This document shows positions 8,918-17,102 of a DNA stretch of 64,000 nt, in pieces. A program made the position numbers and the translations under genes. This DNA is from Clostridioides difficile_D (GTDB taxonomy: Bacteria > Bacillota > Clostridia > Peptostreptococcales > Peptostreptococcaceae), in assembly GCA_945861085.1 (NCBI GenBank), contig OX244046.1:744001-808000 (forward strand), given 5' to 3'. The notes under the pieces were generated by a model. It was given only the letters and a program-made list of their open reading frames with translations. It searched no databases and was not told the DNA's origin. How positions within the stretch are numbered: the stretch's first letter is position 1; every line of letters begins with the position of its first letter.

Positions 8918-8946
8918 TTGCAAATAATTTGATTAAGTGATATAGT
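8918..8946 (+). promoter_or_regulatory. Sigma-A promoter of the infC operon
   Basis: TTGCAA at 8918-8923 and TATAGT at 8941-8946 are separated by exactly 17 bases. Transcription would begin near 8953, giving a leader of about 170 bases before the infC start codon. Confidence 0.75.
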
Positions 8947-8952
8947 AAATAA

Positions 8953-9101
8953 GGTAAGAATAAAACAAAGAAGAAGTCCGCTTCTCACCTTACGCCAAGG
9001 GTTAGTAAGGTAAATATAAGTTAAAGTTTAATATTAATTTAAACTTGTTTAAATTTGGTAACTTATATTGCGGATGATTACGTCATCCGCTTTTTATTTT
9101 A
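8953..9101 (+). promoter_or_regulatory. Structured infC leader (L20-type autoregulatory leader with attenuator)
   Basis: The untranslated leader contains GAAGTCCGCTTCTCACC, typical of Firmicute infC leaders, a long AT-rich paired region, and a strong terminator hairpin (GCGGATGA/TCATCCGC, 9070-9090) followed by TTTTTATTTT. In Bacillus-type systems ribosomal protein L20 binds such a leader and promotes premature termination, so that L20 levels set infC-rpmI-rplT expression. The mechanism here is inferred from the layout and the presence of rplT in the operon. Confidence 0.75.
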
Positions 9102-9125
9102 TAAAAAATTTGGAGGTGTCCTACA

Positions 9126-9635
9126 ATTAGCAAAGAATTAGCAATCAATGAACAAATAAAAGATAAGGAAATAAGAGTCCTTTCACCAACAGGTGAACAA
9201 CTTGGAGTAATGCCTACTAAAGAAGCTCAAGCAATGGCTAATAGCAAAAACTTAGATTTAGTTCAAATCTCGCCAAATGCAAATCCACCAGTATGTAAGA
9301 TAATGGATTATGGAAAGTTTAGATATGAGCAAGCGAGAAAAGAGAAAGAAGCTAAGAAAAAACAAAAAACTATAGTTGTAAAGGAAGTAAGACTTAGACC
9401 AGGTATTGAACAAAATGATTTAAATACGAAAGCTAATAATGCTATAAAGTTCCTTAAAAAAGGGGATAAAGTCAAAGTTGAACTTAGATTTAGAGGAAGA
9501 GAATTAGGACATAAAGACATAGGTAAAGAAGTTATGCTTAAGTTTTTAGATATAATAAAAGAGTTTGGAGAACCAACAAAAGCCCCTACATTTGAGGGGA
9601 ATAATATGGTTGTAATTATAGATCCAAAAAAATAG
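9126..9635 (+). CDS. infC: Translation initiation factor IF-3, AUU start
   Basis: IF-3 (169 residues) binds the 30S subunit, prevents early 50S joining and checks the start codon. The start is ATT at 9126: GGAGGTG lies seven bases upstream, and the residues after it (SKELAINEQIKDKEIRVLSP) match the conserved IF-3 N-terminus. The first in-frame ATG (9210) would cut off 28 conserved residues. The signature PPVCKIMDYGKFRYEQ lies in the middle and the C-terminal domain ends GNNMVVIIDPKK. AUU is a start codon IF-3 itself discriminates against, which gives a known autoregulatory loop. First gene of infC-rpmI-rplT. Confidence 0.97.
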   Translation: MSKELAINEQIKDKEIRVLSPTGEQLGVMPTKEAQAMANSKNLDLVQISPNANPPVCKIMDYGKFRYEQARKEKEAKKKQKTIVVKEVRLRPGIEQNDLNTKANNAIKFLKKGDKVKVELRFRGRELGHKDIGKEVMLKFLDIIKEFGEPTKAPTFEGNNMVVIIDPKK

Positions 9636-9662
9636 ATGATTAACTGAGAGGAGGAATTTGTC

Positions 9663-9857
9663 ATGCCTAAAATGAAAACTCATAGAGGTGCAGCAAAGAG
9701 ATTAAAGAAAACAGGAACTGGAAAGTTAAAGAGAGCTAAAGCTTATAAAAAACATATATTAACTAAAAAATCTGCAAAAACTAAAATGAACTTAAGAAAA
9801 TCAACTTTAGTAAGTGATGGAGATGCTAAGAGAATAGCACAATTATTACCATACTAG
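9663..9857 (+). CDS. rpmI: 50S ribosomal protein L35
   Basis: A 64-residue, very basic protein with the L35 start MPKMKTHRGAAKRLKKTGTG and the conserved KAYKKHILTKKS segment. It is part of the large ribosomal subunit. It sits in the universal infC-rpmI-rplT order, 27 bases after infC, with GAGAGGAGGAATTTGTC before the ATG. Confidence 0.98.
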   Translation: MPKMKTHRGAAKRLKKTGTGKLKRAKAYKKHILTKKSAKTKMNLRKSTLVSDGDAKRIAQLLPY

Positions 9858-9912
9858 GATACAGATTATAAATAATAACTATAGAAGAGGGATATAAAAG
9901 GAGGTCATAACG

Positions 9913-10269
9913 ATGGCAAGAGTTAAAAAAGCTATGAACGCTCGTAAAAAGCATAAGAAAATATTAAAACTTGCAAAAGGATTCAGAGGATCTAGAAGCA
10001 AATTATATAGACCAGCAAATACATTCGTAATGAAAGCATTAAAAAATGCTTATATAGGAAGAAAGTTAAAGAAGAGAGACTTCAGAAAACTTTGGATACA
10101 AAGAATAAATGCAGCTGCTAGAATGAATGGAATATCTTATTCAAGATTAATGAATGGATTAAAATTATCTGGTATTGAAGTTAACAGAAAGATGTTATCT
10201 GAAATGGCTATACAAGACCCAGAAGGATTTGCAAAATTAGCAGAAGTTGCTAAAGCAAAATTAGCTTAG
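9913..10269 (+). CDS. rplT: 50S ribosomal protein L20
   Basis: A 118-residue basic protein with the L20 signatures MARVKKAMNARKKHKKIL and AKGFRGSRSKLYRPA, ending in the globular domain. L20 is needed for early 50S assembly and, in Firmicutes, represses its own operon by binding the infC leader. It has the ribosome binding site AAAGGAGGTCATAACG and is the last gene of the operon, followed by a terminator. Confidence 0.98.
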   Translation: MARVKKAMNARKKHKKILKLAKGFRGSRSKLYRPANTFVMKALKNAYIGRKLKKRDFRKLWIQRINAAARMNGISYSRLMNGLKLSGIEVNRKMLSEMAIQDPEGFAKLAEVAKAKLA

Positions 10270-10287
10270 TATTGAATCATGAGATGT

Positions 10288-10332
10288 AAAGTCTTTGAGT
10301 TATGTAAATAATTCAAGGGCTTTTTTATTTTT
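10288..10332 (+). terminator. Terminator of the infC-rpmI-rplT operon
   Basis: A 16-bp stem, AAAGTCTTTGAGTTAT paired with ATAATTCAAGGGCTTT including G-U pairs, has a GTAA loop and is followed by TTTTATTTTTTG. Confidence 0.9.
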
Positions 10333-10511
10333 TGAAAAAGAATTATCAGTGTCATGTACAATCAATTTTATAATGTTAAATAAAATAAGCAATACAATAG
10401 AGTTTACTTAGATTTATTATAAAAAATATTACAATTATTTATGAGAATTATAAAAAGTTATCGTAAAAGCGACATTGATATATGTATAAAATTTCCAATC
10501 AATCTTGAATT

Positions 10512-10537
10512 AATATTATCAACATGATAATATTATC
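10512..10537. promoter_or_regulatory. Palindromic operator candidate upstream of the winged-helix regulator
   Basis: AATATTATC and GATAATATT form a perfect 9-bp inverted repeat around AACAT (10512-10534). A second, overlapping palindrome, GATAATATTATC, spans 10526-10537. The site lies about 30-55 bases before the regulator's ATG and is a natural candidate for autoregulation. The rest of the gap from 10333 shows no gene. Confidence 0.5.
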
Positions 10538-10568
10538 TTATTAAGAACGTATACAGGGGGAATATAAT

Positions 10569-11114
10569 ATGAATGATAAACTGATGGATTGTTTTGTAAA
10601 CCCAATTAAATGCAAGTTAATACTTGAAATTTTTTCAAATAGTCGAACTACAGCTAAACAATTAGGAGAAAAATTTCAAGATATATCAAAAGCCACACTT
10701 TATCGTTACCTTAATAAAATGCTGGAAGATGACATTATAAAAGTGGTTGAAGAAAATAAAATAAGGGGAACTGTTGAAAAAGTATATGCTATGAAACTAG
10801 ATATAGCTAATGATGTGAACAAAATTATAGATGAAAATTCTGGAGAAGAATATGCCCAACTATTTACTCAATATATGATGGGATTTTTAAGAGAATTTTA
10901 TGAGTATGCTGAAAGGAAGGAAAAGGATATCATAAAAGATGGTTCAGGATTTTCTGTCTGTCCAGTATATGCTAGTATTGATGAGATAGTTGAAGCAAGC
11001 AAAAAGATTGCTAGTATACTAGAACCTCTGAAAAATAATTCACAGGAAAAAGGTAGAAGAATGCATTCTATAGGACTAATAATTACGCCACCTAAAGAAT
11101 ATGAAGGCAAATAG
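10569..11114 (+). CDS. Winged-helix transcriptional regulator (ArsR/PadR-like N-terminus)
   Basis: A 181-residue protein. Residues 8-70 form a winged helix: PIKCKLILEIF, then the HTH TTAKQLGEKFQDISKATLYR, then wing residues around IIKVVEENKIRG. The remainder, with SGEEYAQLFTQYMMGFLREF, is helical and may dimerise or sense a ligand. It resembles helix-turn-helix regulators of the ArsR superfamily, but I cannot name a specific one. CAGGGGGAATATAAT precedes the ATG. It is flanked by its own palindromic site and a terminator, so it is monocistronic. Confidence 0.75.
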   Translation: MNDKLMDCFVNPIKCKLILEIFSNSRTTAKQLGEKFQDISKATLYRYLNKMLEDDIIKVVEENKIRGTVEKVYAMKLDIANDVNKIIDENSGEEYAQLFTQYMMGFLREFYEYAERKEKDIIKDGSGFSVCPVYASIDEIVEASKKIASILEPLKNNSQEKGRRMHSIGLIITPPKEYEGK

Positions 11115-11118
11115 AAGA

Positions 11119-11166
11119 TAAAAATAACAGTTTGATTTTTATGTTGAGCTGTTATTTTTATTTATA
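11119..11166 (+). terminator. Intrinsic terminator after the winged-helix regulator
   Basis: AAAAATAACAG pairs with CTGTTATTTTT around an 18-base loop and is followed by ATTTAT. Confidence 0.75.
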
Positions 11167-11284
11167 GTATTTTATTTTAGTGTATACAATAAAATGTATA
11201 TCAAGCTGACATATAAAGTGATATGATATATTTAAGGAAAAATTGTATATATATGACATATTTAAAGTAAAGGGGCTGAAACTT

Positions 11285-12202
11285 ATGAGGTTAATTACAC
11301 GTTCTGATTTTGATGGATTAGTGTGTGGTGCATTATTAAAAGAAGCAGGTATTATTGATAATTGGAAATTTGCTCATCCTAAGGATTTACAAGATGGATT
11401 GGTTGAGGTAACAGAAGATGATTGCCTTGCAAATGTGCCATTTGTTGAGGGGTGTGGTCTTTGGTTTGACCATCATTCTAGTGAATTTGAGAGAAATAAG
11501 CTTGAAGGAAGGTATAAAGGTGAAAGTCGCATTGCGCCTTCTTGTGCAAGAATTATCTATGAATATTATGGTGGAAATGAAAGATTTTCTCACTTTAATG
11601 AAATGTTAGAAGCAGTAGACAAGGTTGATTCTGGAAATCTTACTATAGAAGAGGTACAAAATCCAGCTGGATGGATTTTAATTGGTTACCTTATGGACCC
11701 AAGAACAGGGTTAGGGCGTTGGAGAAATTTTACTATATCTAACTACCAATTAATGGAGAAGTTGATTGATGCATGTAGAACTTTAAGTACAGAAGAAATT
11801 TTAAACTTACCAGATGTAAAGGAGCGTATAGAAGTTTATTTTGAGCAAACAAGTAAATTTAAAGAGATGATTGCTAAATATACACGTGTAGAGGGAGATG
11901 TTATTATTTCTGATTTACGTGGGGTAGAGCCAATTTATACAGGGAATCGTTTTATGATTTACAGTATGTATCCAGAGCAAAATATTTCTGCGTGGATTGT
12001 AAATGGCAAAGGTGGAAAAGGGTGTTCTGTAGCTGTAGGATACAGTATTTTAAATAGAACTTCAAGTGTTGATGTTGGTAGCCTAATGCTTAAGTATGGT
12101 GGCGGTGGACACAAAGCTGTTGGAACTTGCCAATTTAATGATGAGCAAATAGATGAGTTACTTCCAAAATTACTCGATGAGCTTGTAAACCCAAAAAAGT
12201 AA
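11285..12202 (+). CDS. DHH-family phosphoesterase (exopolyphosphatase/nanoRNase-like)
   Basis: A 305-residue protein with the DHH-superfamily metal motifs: TRSDFDGLVCG at residues 5-15 (motif I, Asp-x-Asp) and LWFDHHSSEFE at about 60-70 (motif III, DHH). The C-terminal DHHA1-type substrate motif is KYGGGGHKAVG. Members cleave short phosphodiesters such as nanoRNA, cyclic dinucleotide products or polyphosphate; the exact substrate cannot be told from sequence. I use ATG 11285, preceded by AAAGGGGCTGAAACTT, rather than an upstream ATG at 11243 without a ribosome binding site. It stands alone. Confidence 0.8.
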   Translation: MRLITRSDFDGLVCGALLKEAGIIDNWKFAHPKDLQDGLVEVTEDDCLANVPFVEGCGLWFDHHSSEFERNKLEGRYKGESRIAPSCARIIYEYYGGNERFSHFNEMLEAVDKVDSGNLTIEEVQNPAGWILIGYLMDPRTGLGRWRNFTISNYQLMEKLIDACRTLSTEEILNLPDVKERIEVYFEQTSKFKEMIAKYTRVEGDVIISDLRGVEPIYTGNRFMIYSMYPEQNISAWIVNGKGGKGCSVAVGYSILNRTSSVDVGSLMLKYGGGGHKAVGTCQFNDEQIDELLPKLLDELVNPKK

Positions 12203-12775
12203 TGAATGAACTTATAAATTATAAAAACTAATATAAATAAAATAAAACTGCATTGTACCCTTTGACACAAGGATGTGGAGTGGTACAATACAGTTCTTTA
12301 GCGTTTTACCAATTAATGTCCATAATATCATAATGTATTTTAGGACTATTATTTTTTATGGTTATAATATACTGAAATTCATTTTCATGCAATCCTATAT
12401 ACTGATTTTCCTTTTTCATATAGGAAATATAAAATTATTCTACATAATATACCTATCTTATACAATTTATATGAGAATGATTTCATTTTAGAGAAATTAT
12501 GTAAAAAGTTAAAATTTACATATATCTCAATTAAACTTGTAAAAAAACATATAAATTCTCACAATTAAGCACCTAAAACTTGAAAATCCTTACTTTGCTG
12601 TATATTCTAAAAAAATATATAATTGATTTAGTTAAAAAAAGGAAGTAGTAAATATGAAAGGTGATAATCCGTTGACTAAGTGAATGTTGCTCATAATCAT
12701 ATAAACTACTATAGTTTAAAATAAAGTATGATGTTAAATTTTATTGTAATCTAAAAATTTAAGAAGGAGGCTTTT
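12203..12775. other. Intergenic region with a strong hairpin and a promoter
   Basis: A 14-bp stem with one mismatch, AACTGCATTGTACC (12246-12259) with GGTACAATACAGTT (12282-12295), follows the DHH gene. On the minus strand it is followed by a T-rich run, on the plus strand by CTTTAG, so its direction as a terminator is unclear. The rest to 12680 is AT-rich without a supported gene. A promoter sits at 12687-12715. Confidence 0.6.
12687..12715 (+). promoter_or_regulatory. Promoter of the first metallophosphoesterase lipoprotein gene
   Basis: TTGCTC (12687-12692) and TATAGT (12710-12715) are separated by 17 bases. The start codon lies about 55 bases further. Sequence from about 12705 to the ATG is repeated, diverged, before the second lipoprotein gene (14936-15007). 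Confidence 0.6.
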
Positions 12776-14698
12776 ATGAAAATAAAATTTGTTATAATGT
12801 CATCTATAATATTTTTAATGGTATTACTGGTGTCGTGTCAAAGTACTAAAAATATGGAAAAATCCGAATCAGACATAGAAGTTAAAGTATTAGGTACGAC
12901 CGACTTACATTCAATGGTGACAGATTCTCTTGTTTCATATGTAAAAGAAGAAAGAGCAAAGAATAAAAATCTACTTATGGTAGATGCAGGAGATTTCTTT
13001 GATATACAAAGTGACAAAATGAACCAGTGGTTTACTGGACAAAAACTGGTGAGAGTTAAAGATGGTATGCCAGAGTATAAACAAATAGCTAAACCACGTG
13101 AAGGGGAGATTCCTTTAGCTAAAGAAATGGCAAAGCTGAAATATGATGCAGTTACATTTGGAAATCATGAATTTGTTTCTAATGATAAACAAAGTCTTGA
13201 TAAACTGGTTTCTGATTTTGAAAAGAATAAGATACCATTAGTGTCAGCAAACATATATGAACAATCTGGAGAGAACTATGTAAAGCCATATGTAATAAAA
13301 AATGTAAAGACTAATAAAGGAGATGTAAAGGTTGGAATACTTGGTCTGACTATAAAAGAAGTAGGTGAAGGCTCAAGATTTAAAAATTCCGAGCAAGATA
13401 AAAAAGCTAGAGAACTTGGGGAACAACCTCAATATAAAGGAAAACTATATGCAAACGACTTAGTAGAAGATGCTAAGAAATGGGTAAAGGTTATGGAAAA
13501 AGAGAAGCCAGATATAATAATTGCCACTGTACACTCAGGAGAAGAACCTAAAAATCCAAAACATCCAGGTAATAGAGTAAAGGAACTAGCAACTACAGTA
13601 GATGGTATAGATGCTATTGTAGCTGGACATACTCATGAAAAAATAGAACAGCATACATATAAAAATAACTCTGGTAAGGAAGTAATTGTCACACAACCTG
13701 GTTCACATGCAGATAGTGTGTCAGAGATTAATTTTAAATTAAATAATAAGAATGGTAAGTGGCAGATAAAGGAAAAGTCTAGCAAATTAAAAATATTTGA
13801 TAAAGAAGTGAGTATAATTGCTACTGCAGATTTACATTCACATTTCTCAGATAAATTAACAAACAGTCTTGTTAATGAAAGACGTAATCTAATTGAGCCT
13901 GTTGTAGTAGATGCAGGTGACTTTTTAGACCCTCAAACAGATGAAATGACTAAATGGTATAAAGAGTGGAAAGATATAAGGGATAATAATACTGGCAAGA
14001 CGATTAGTAGATGTCCAATGGTTAAGTCTATGAGTCAGGGCATGTATGATGCAGTAGTATTTGGAAATCATGAGTTTGTATCAGAAAAAGATGAGTTTTG
14101 GTCAGACAAGCGTCTTTTAGATTCTGTTATAAAGGATTTTGAACAGGTGGAGATTCCTGTATTATCAGCAAATATATATAAGCAATCTGGTGAAAATTAT
14201 GTTAAACCATATATCATAAAAGATATAGAAACAAATGAAGGAAATTTAAAAGTAGGAATATTGGGTCTTACTATAAAAGAAGTAGGTAAAGGTCTTAAAA
14301 ATGTAAATTTACAAGAGCAATTTCAATACAAAGATAAATTATATGCAAATGATTTAGTAGAAGATGCAAAAAAATGGGTAAAAGTTATGAAAAAAGAAAA
14401 GCCAGATATAATAGTTGCAGTAGTACACTCAGGAGAAGAACCTAAAAATCCAAAACATCCAGGTAATAGAGTAAAGGAACTAGCAACTACAGTAGATGGA
14501 ATTGATGCGATTGTAGCTAGTCATACTCATGAAAAAATAGATGAACATGACTATAAAAATAAGGATGGAGATAAAGTTATAGTAACGCAACCAGGTGAAC
14601 ATGGTAAGTATTACTCCAAAATTACTTTTAAAATAAAAAAAGAAAATGGTTCATGGATTGTGAATGATAAATTTAGTAAAACAATTGCAGTTGAATAA
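12776..14698 (+). CDS. Lipoprotein with two metallophosphoesterase domains (5'-nucleotidase-like)
   Basis: A 640-residue exported lipoprotein: basic start, hydrophobic helix and lipobox LLVSC (Cys21). Two calcineurin-like phosphoesterase domains follow in tandem. Domain 1 (about 35-340) has TTDLHS, DAGDFFD, FGNHEF, VHSGEEP and AGHTHEK. Domain 2 (about 343-640) has TADLHS, DAGDFLD, FGNHEF, VHSGEEP and ASHTHEK, so the usual GHTH is SHTH. Domains of this type in surface proteins hydrolyse nucleotides or cyclic nucleotides; the typical C-terminal 5'-nucleotidase domain is absent. AAGGAGGCTTTT precedes the ATG. The next gene is a paralogue in the same orientation. Confidence 0.85.
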   Translation: MKIKFVIMSSIIFLMVLLVSCQSTKNMEKSESDIEVKVLGTTDLHSMVTDSLVSYVKEERAKNKNLLMVDAGDFFDIQSDKMNQWFTGQKLVRVKDGMPEYKQIAKPREGEIPLAKEMAKLKYDAVTFGNHEFVSNDKQSLDKLVSDFEKNKIPLVSANIYEQSGENYVKPYVIKNVKTNKGDVKVGILGLTIKEVGEGSRFKNSEQDKKARELGEQPQYKGKLYANDLVEDAKKWVKVMEKEKPDIIIATVHSGEEPKNPKHPGNRVKELATTVDGIDAIVAGHTHEKIEQHTYKNNSGKEVIVTQPGSHADSVSEINFKLNNKNGKWQIKEKSSKLKIFDKEVSIIATADLHSHFSDKLTNSLVNERRNLIEPVVVDAGDFLDPQTDEMTKWYKEWKDIRDNNTGKTISRCPMVKSMSQGMYDAVVFGNHEFVSEKDEFWSDKRLLDSVIKDFEQVEIPVLSANIYKQSGENYVKPYIIKDIETNEGNLKVGILGLTIKEVGKGLKNVNLQEQFQYKDKLYANDLVEDAKKWVKVMKKEKPDIIVAVVHSGEEPKNPKHPGNRVKELATTVDGIDAIVASHTHEKIDEHDYKNKDGDKVIVTQPGEHGKYYSKITFKIKKENGSWIVNDKFSKTIAVE

Positions 14699-15007
14699 TT
14701 GTATAAAATTTATAGATAAGGTAAAGTGTCTAATGTTAGTAGTATGGACAAGATGGATATATAAGACTATTTCAATGTATTAAATATATTGTGAGTATAC
14801 TAGGGAAAATTTTACTTGATAATTTAAGTGTACTAGAGTAAGTCTTATTTGACTAATAAAAAATATTGAGAACTATATGTAGATTTGATTAAAAAGGAAT
14901 TTACGTATAGTTCTTTTAGTATAATAAATAGTACAAACTTATTATAGTAAAGATAAAGCATGATATTAAATTTTATTATCATCCAAAAATCTAAGGGGGA
15001 GGCTTTT
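14699..15007. other. Gap between the two lipoprotein genes
   Basis: About 310 bases. The first 170 show no gene. A terminator lies at 14869-14918. The last ~70 bases are a diverged copy of the sequence upstream of the first lipoprotein gene, including the GGAGGCTTTTATGAAAATAA start region. A TATAGT hexamer is kept, but the matching -35 is weak. Confidence 0.7.
14869..14918 (+). terminator. Intrinsic terminator between the paralogous lipoprotein genes
   Basis: An 18-bp stem, AGAACTATATGTAGATTT with GGAATTTACGTATAGTTCT and a few G-U pairs, is followed by TTTAG. The two lipoprotein genes are therefore probably separate transcription units. Confidence 0.75.
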
Positions 15008-16921
15008 ATGAAAATAAAATTTATTATAGTAGCACTAATAATATTTTTAATAGTATTACTCATAGGATGTCAAAGTACTAAAGATACAGAAATCAATGTA
15101 CTCGCTACAAGTGATTTACATTCAATTATTCCAGATAATTTGGTCTCTTATGTGGATAAAGAAAGAAAATATGATGAGAATCTGCTTATGGTAGATGCAG
15201 GTGATTTTTTTGATATGCAAAGTAGTGAAATGAACAAGTGGTTTACTGGACAAAAATTAGTGAGGTTTAAAGATGGTATACCGGAGTACAAAAAAATAGC
15301 TGAACCACGTGAAGGTGAGGTTCCCATAGCTAAAGAAATGGCAAAGTTGAAATATGATGCAGTTACATTTGGAAATCATGAATTTGTTTCTAATGACAAG
15401 CAAAGCCTTGATAAATTGGTTTCTGATTTTAAAAATAATAACATACCGTTAGTGTCAGCAAATGTATATGAACAATCTGGAGAAAACTATGTAAAGCCGT
15501 ATGTAATGAAAAATGTAAAGACTGATAAGGGAGATGTAAAGGTTGGAATACTTGGTCTGACTATAAAAGAAGTAGGAGAACGTTCAAGATTTAAAAATTT
15601 CGAGCAAGATAAAAAAGCTAGAGAACTTGGGGAACAACCTCAATATAAAGGGAAATTATATGCAAATGATTTAGTAGAAGATGCGAATAAGTGGGTAAAG
15701 GTTATGAAAAAAGAAAAGCCAGATATAATAATTGCTATTGTACATTCAGGTGAAGAACCAAAAAAACCTAAAAATCCAGGAAATAGAATAAAAGAACTAG
15801 CAACAACTGTAGAGGGAATAGATGCTATTGTAGCAGGTCATACGCATGAAAAAATAGAGCAACACACATATAAAAATAGTTCTGGCGAAGAAGTAATAGT
15901 AACACAGCCTGGAGCTCATGGTAATAGTATATCAAAGATTAATTTCAAGTTAGATAAGAAGAATGATAAGTGGTTTATAAAAGATAAATATAGTGAATTA
16001 AAAGTGTTTGGAAAAGAAGTAAATATAATCACAACATCTGGTATAAATCCAAAATTTTCAGATGAAATGGCAGTTAATTTGTTTAGTGAAAGAGATAGGG
16101 ATGTTCAACCTATATTTATAGATACTGGAGATTTTCTAAATACTAATACAAAAGAAATGACTAAATGGGCTAAAGAGTGGCAGTACAATGAAAATAAGGG
16201 TATACATAAAAAAATAAACGAATGGCCAATTGTATATCTTGGTTATGATGCTGTAGTACTTGGTAGCCATGAATTTACATTCGATAAAGATAATTTTGAA
16301 GAAAAAAAATCTACATTGGATTATATTATAGAAAACTTTGAGGAAATGAAGATACCCGTTTTATCGGCTAATATATATGATGAATCTGGAGAAAATTATG
16401 TAAAACCGTATATAATTCATAATGTAGAAACTAGGGAAGGAAATATAAAGGTTGGAGTATTAGGTATTACTACTACTGATAAGGATACTGATAAGGATGA
16501 AAAAGACTTAAGTGGCTTAAGTTTAAGCAAAGGCTCTAAGACTTTGAAAACTTCTAAAGAGGTAGAAAAATTATATACCAACAACCTAGTACAAGATGCA
16601 AAAGAGTGGGTAAAAGTTATGCAAAAGAAAAATCCTGATGTAATCGTTGTAGTTGTGCATTCAGATAACAATGTCACTCTAAAAAATCCAAGCAGTGAAG
16701 TAAAAAAACTTGCAATGTCAGTAGAGGGAATAGATGCTATTGTTGTAGGTCATACGAAAAATAAGGTAGAAGAACATATTTACAAAAATAAGTCTGGAGA
16801 TGAGGTTATAGTAACACAATCTGGAGAGGATTATTATTCAAAAATAAGCCTTGAATTAAGAAAGGAAAATGGTAAATGGAACATCATTAACAAATATAGT
16901 AAAGCAATAAAAATGAAGTGA
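15008..16921 (+). CDS. Paralogous two-domain metallophosphoesterase lipoprotein with degenerate second domain
   Basis: A 637-residue lipoprotein with lipobox LLIGC, closely similar to the upstream gene. Domain 1 (about 30-330) keeps every motif: TSDLHS, DAGDFFD, FGNHEF, VHSGEEP, AGHTHEK. Domain 2 (about 335-637) has lost most metal ligands: the D-x-H block is TSGINPKF, GNHE is GSHE, VHSGE is VHSDN and GHTH is GHTK. That domain is probably not catalytic and may be structural. I use ATG 15008 because GGGGGAGGCTTTT precedes it; an in-frame ATG at 14960 has no ribosome binding site. The frame is open and shows no frameshift. Confidence 0.85.
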   Translation: MKIKFIIVALIIFLIVLLIGCQSTKDTEINVLATSDLHSIIPDNLVSYVDKERKYDENLLMVDAGDFFDMQSSEMNKWFTGQKLVRFKDGIPEYKKIAEPREGEVPIAKEMAKLKYDAVTFGNHEFVSNDKQSLDKLVSDFKNNNIPLVSANVYEQSGENYVKPYVMKNVKTDKGDVKVGILGLTIKEVGERSRFKNFEQDKKARELGEQPQYKGKLYANDLVEDANKWVKVMKKEKPDIIIAIVHSGEEPKKPKNPGNRIKELATTVEGIDAIVAGHTHEKIEQHTYKNSSGEEVIVTQPGAHGNSISKINFKLDKKNDKWFIKDKYSELKVFGKEVNIITTSGINPKFSDEMAVNLFSERDRDVQPIFIDTGDFLNTNTKEMTKWAKEWQYNENKGIHKKINEWPIVYLGYDAVVLGSHEFTFDKDNFEEKKSTLDYIIENFEEMKIPVLSANIYDESGENYVKPYIIHNVETREGNIKVGVLGITTTDKDTDKDEKDLSGLSLSKGSKTLKTSKEVEKLYTNNLVQDAKEWVKVMQKKNPDVIVVVVHSDNNVTLKNPSSEVKKLAMSVEGIDAIVVGHTKNKVEEHIYKNKSGDEVIVTQSGEDYYSKISLELRKENGKWNIINKYSKAIKMK

Positions 16922-17019
16922 ATCTATTGATATATAAACCATTATTAATACTTCTTTTTATACTATTATTAACACTGATTTTTATAATATATAATAATTA
17001 TTGAAAATGATATGAATAT

Positions 17020-17047
17020 AACGCCTGAATAGAGGGCGTTTTATTTG
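17020..17047 (+). terminator. Intrinsic terminator after the second lipoprotein gene
   Basis: AACGCC and GGCGTT form a short stem around TGAATAGAG, followed by TTATTTG. Confidence 0.7.
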
Positions 17048-17102
17048 TAAAAAATAAGTTTACAAGTTTGAATGTATAAACTTATTTTAAAGGAGAAAAA
17101 TT

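Noticed and set aside
12273..12491. 72-codon hydrophobic open frame on the plus strand
   Set aside because: No ribosome binding site; it starts inside a hairpin and has AT-driven hydrophobic composition typical of intergenic sequence.
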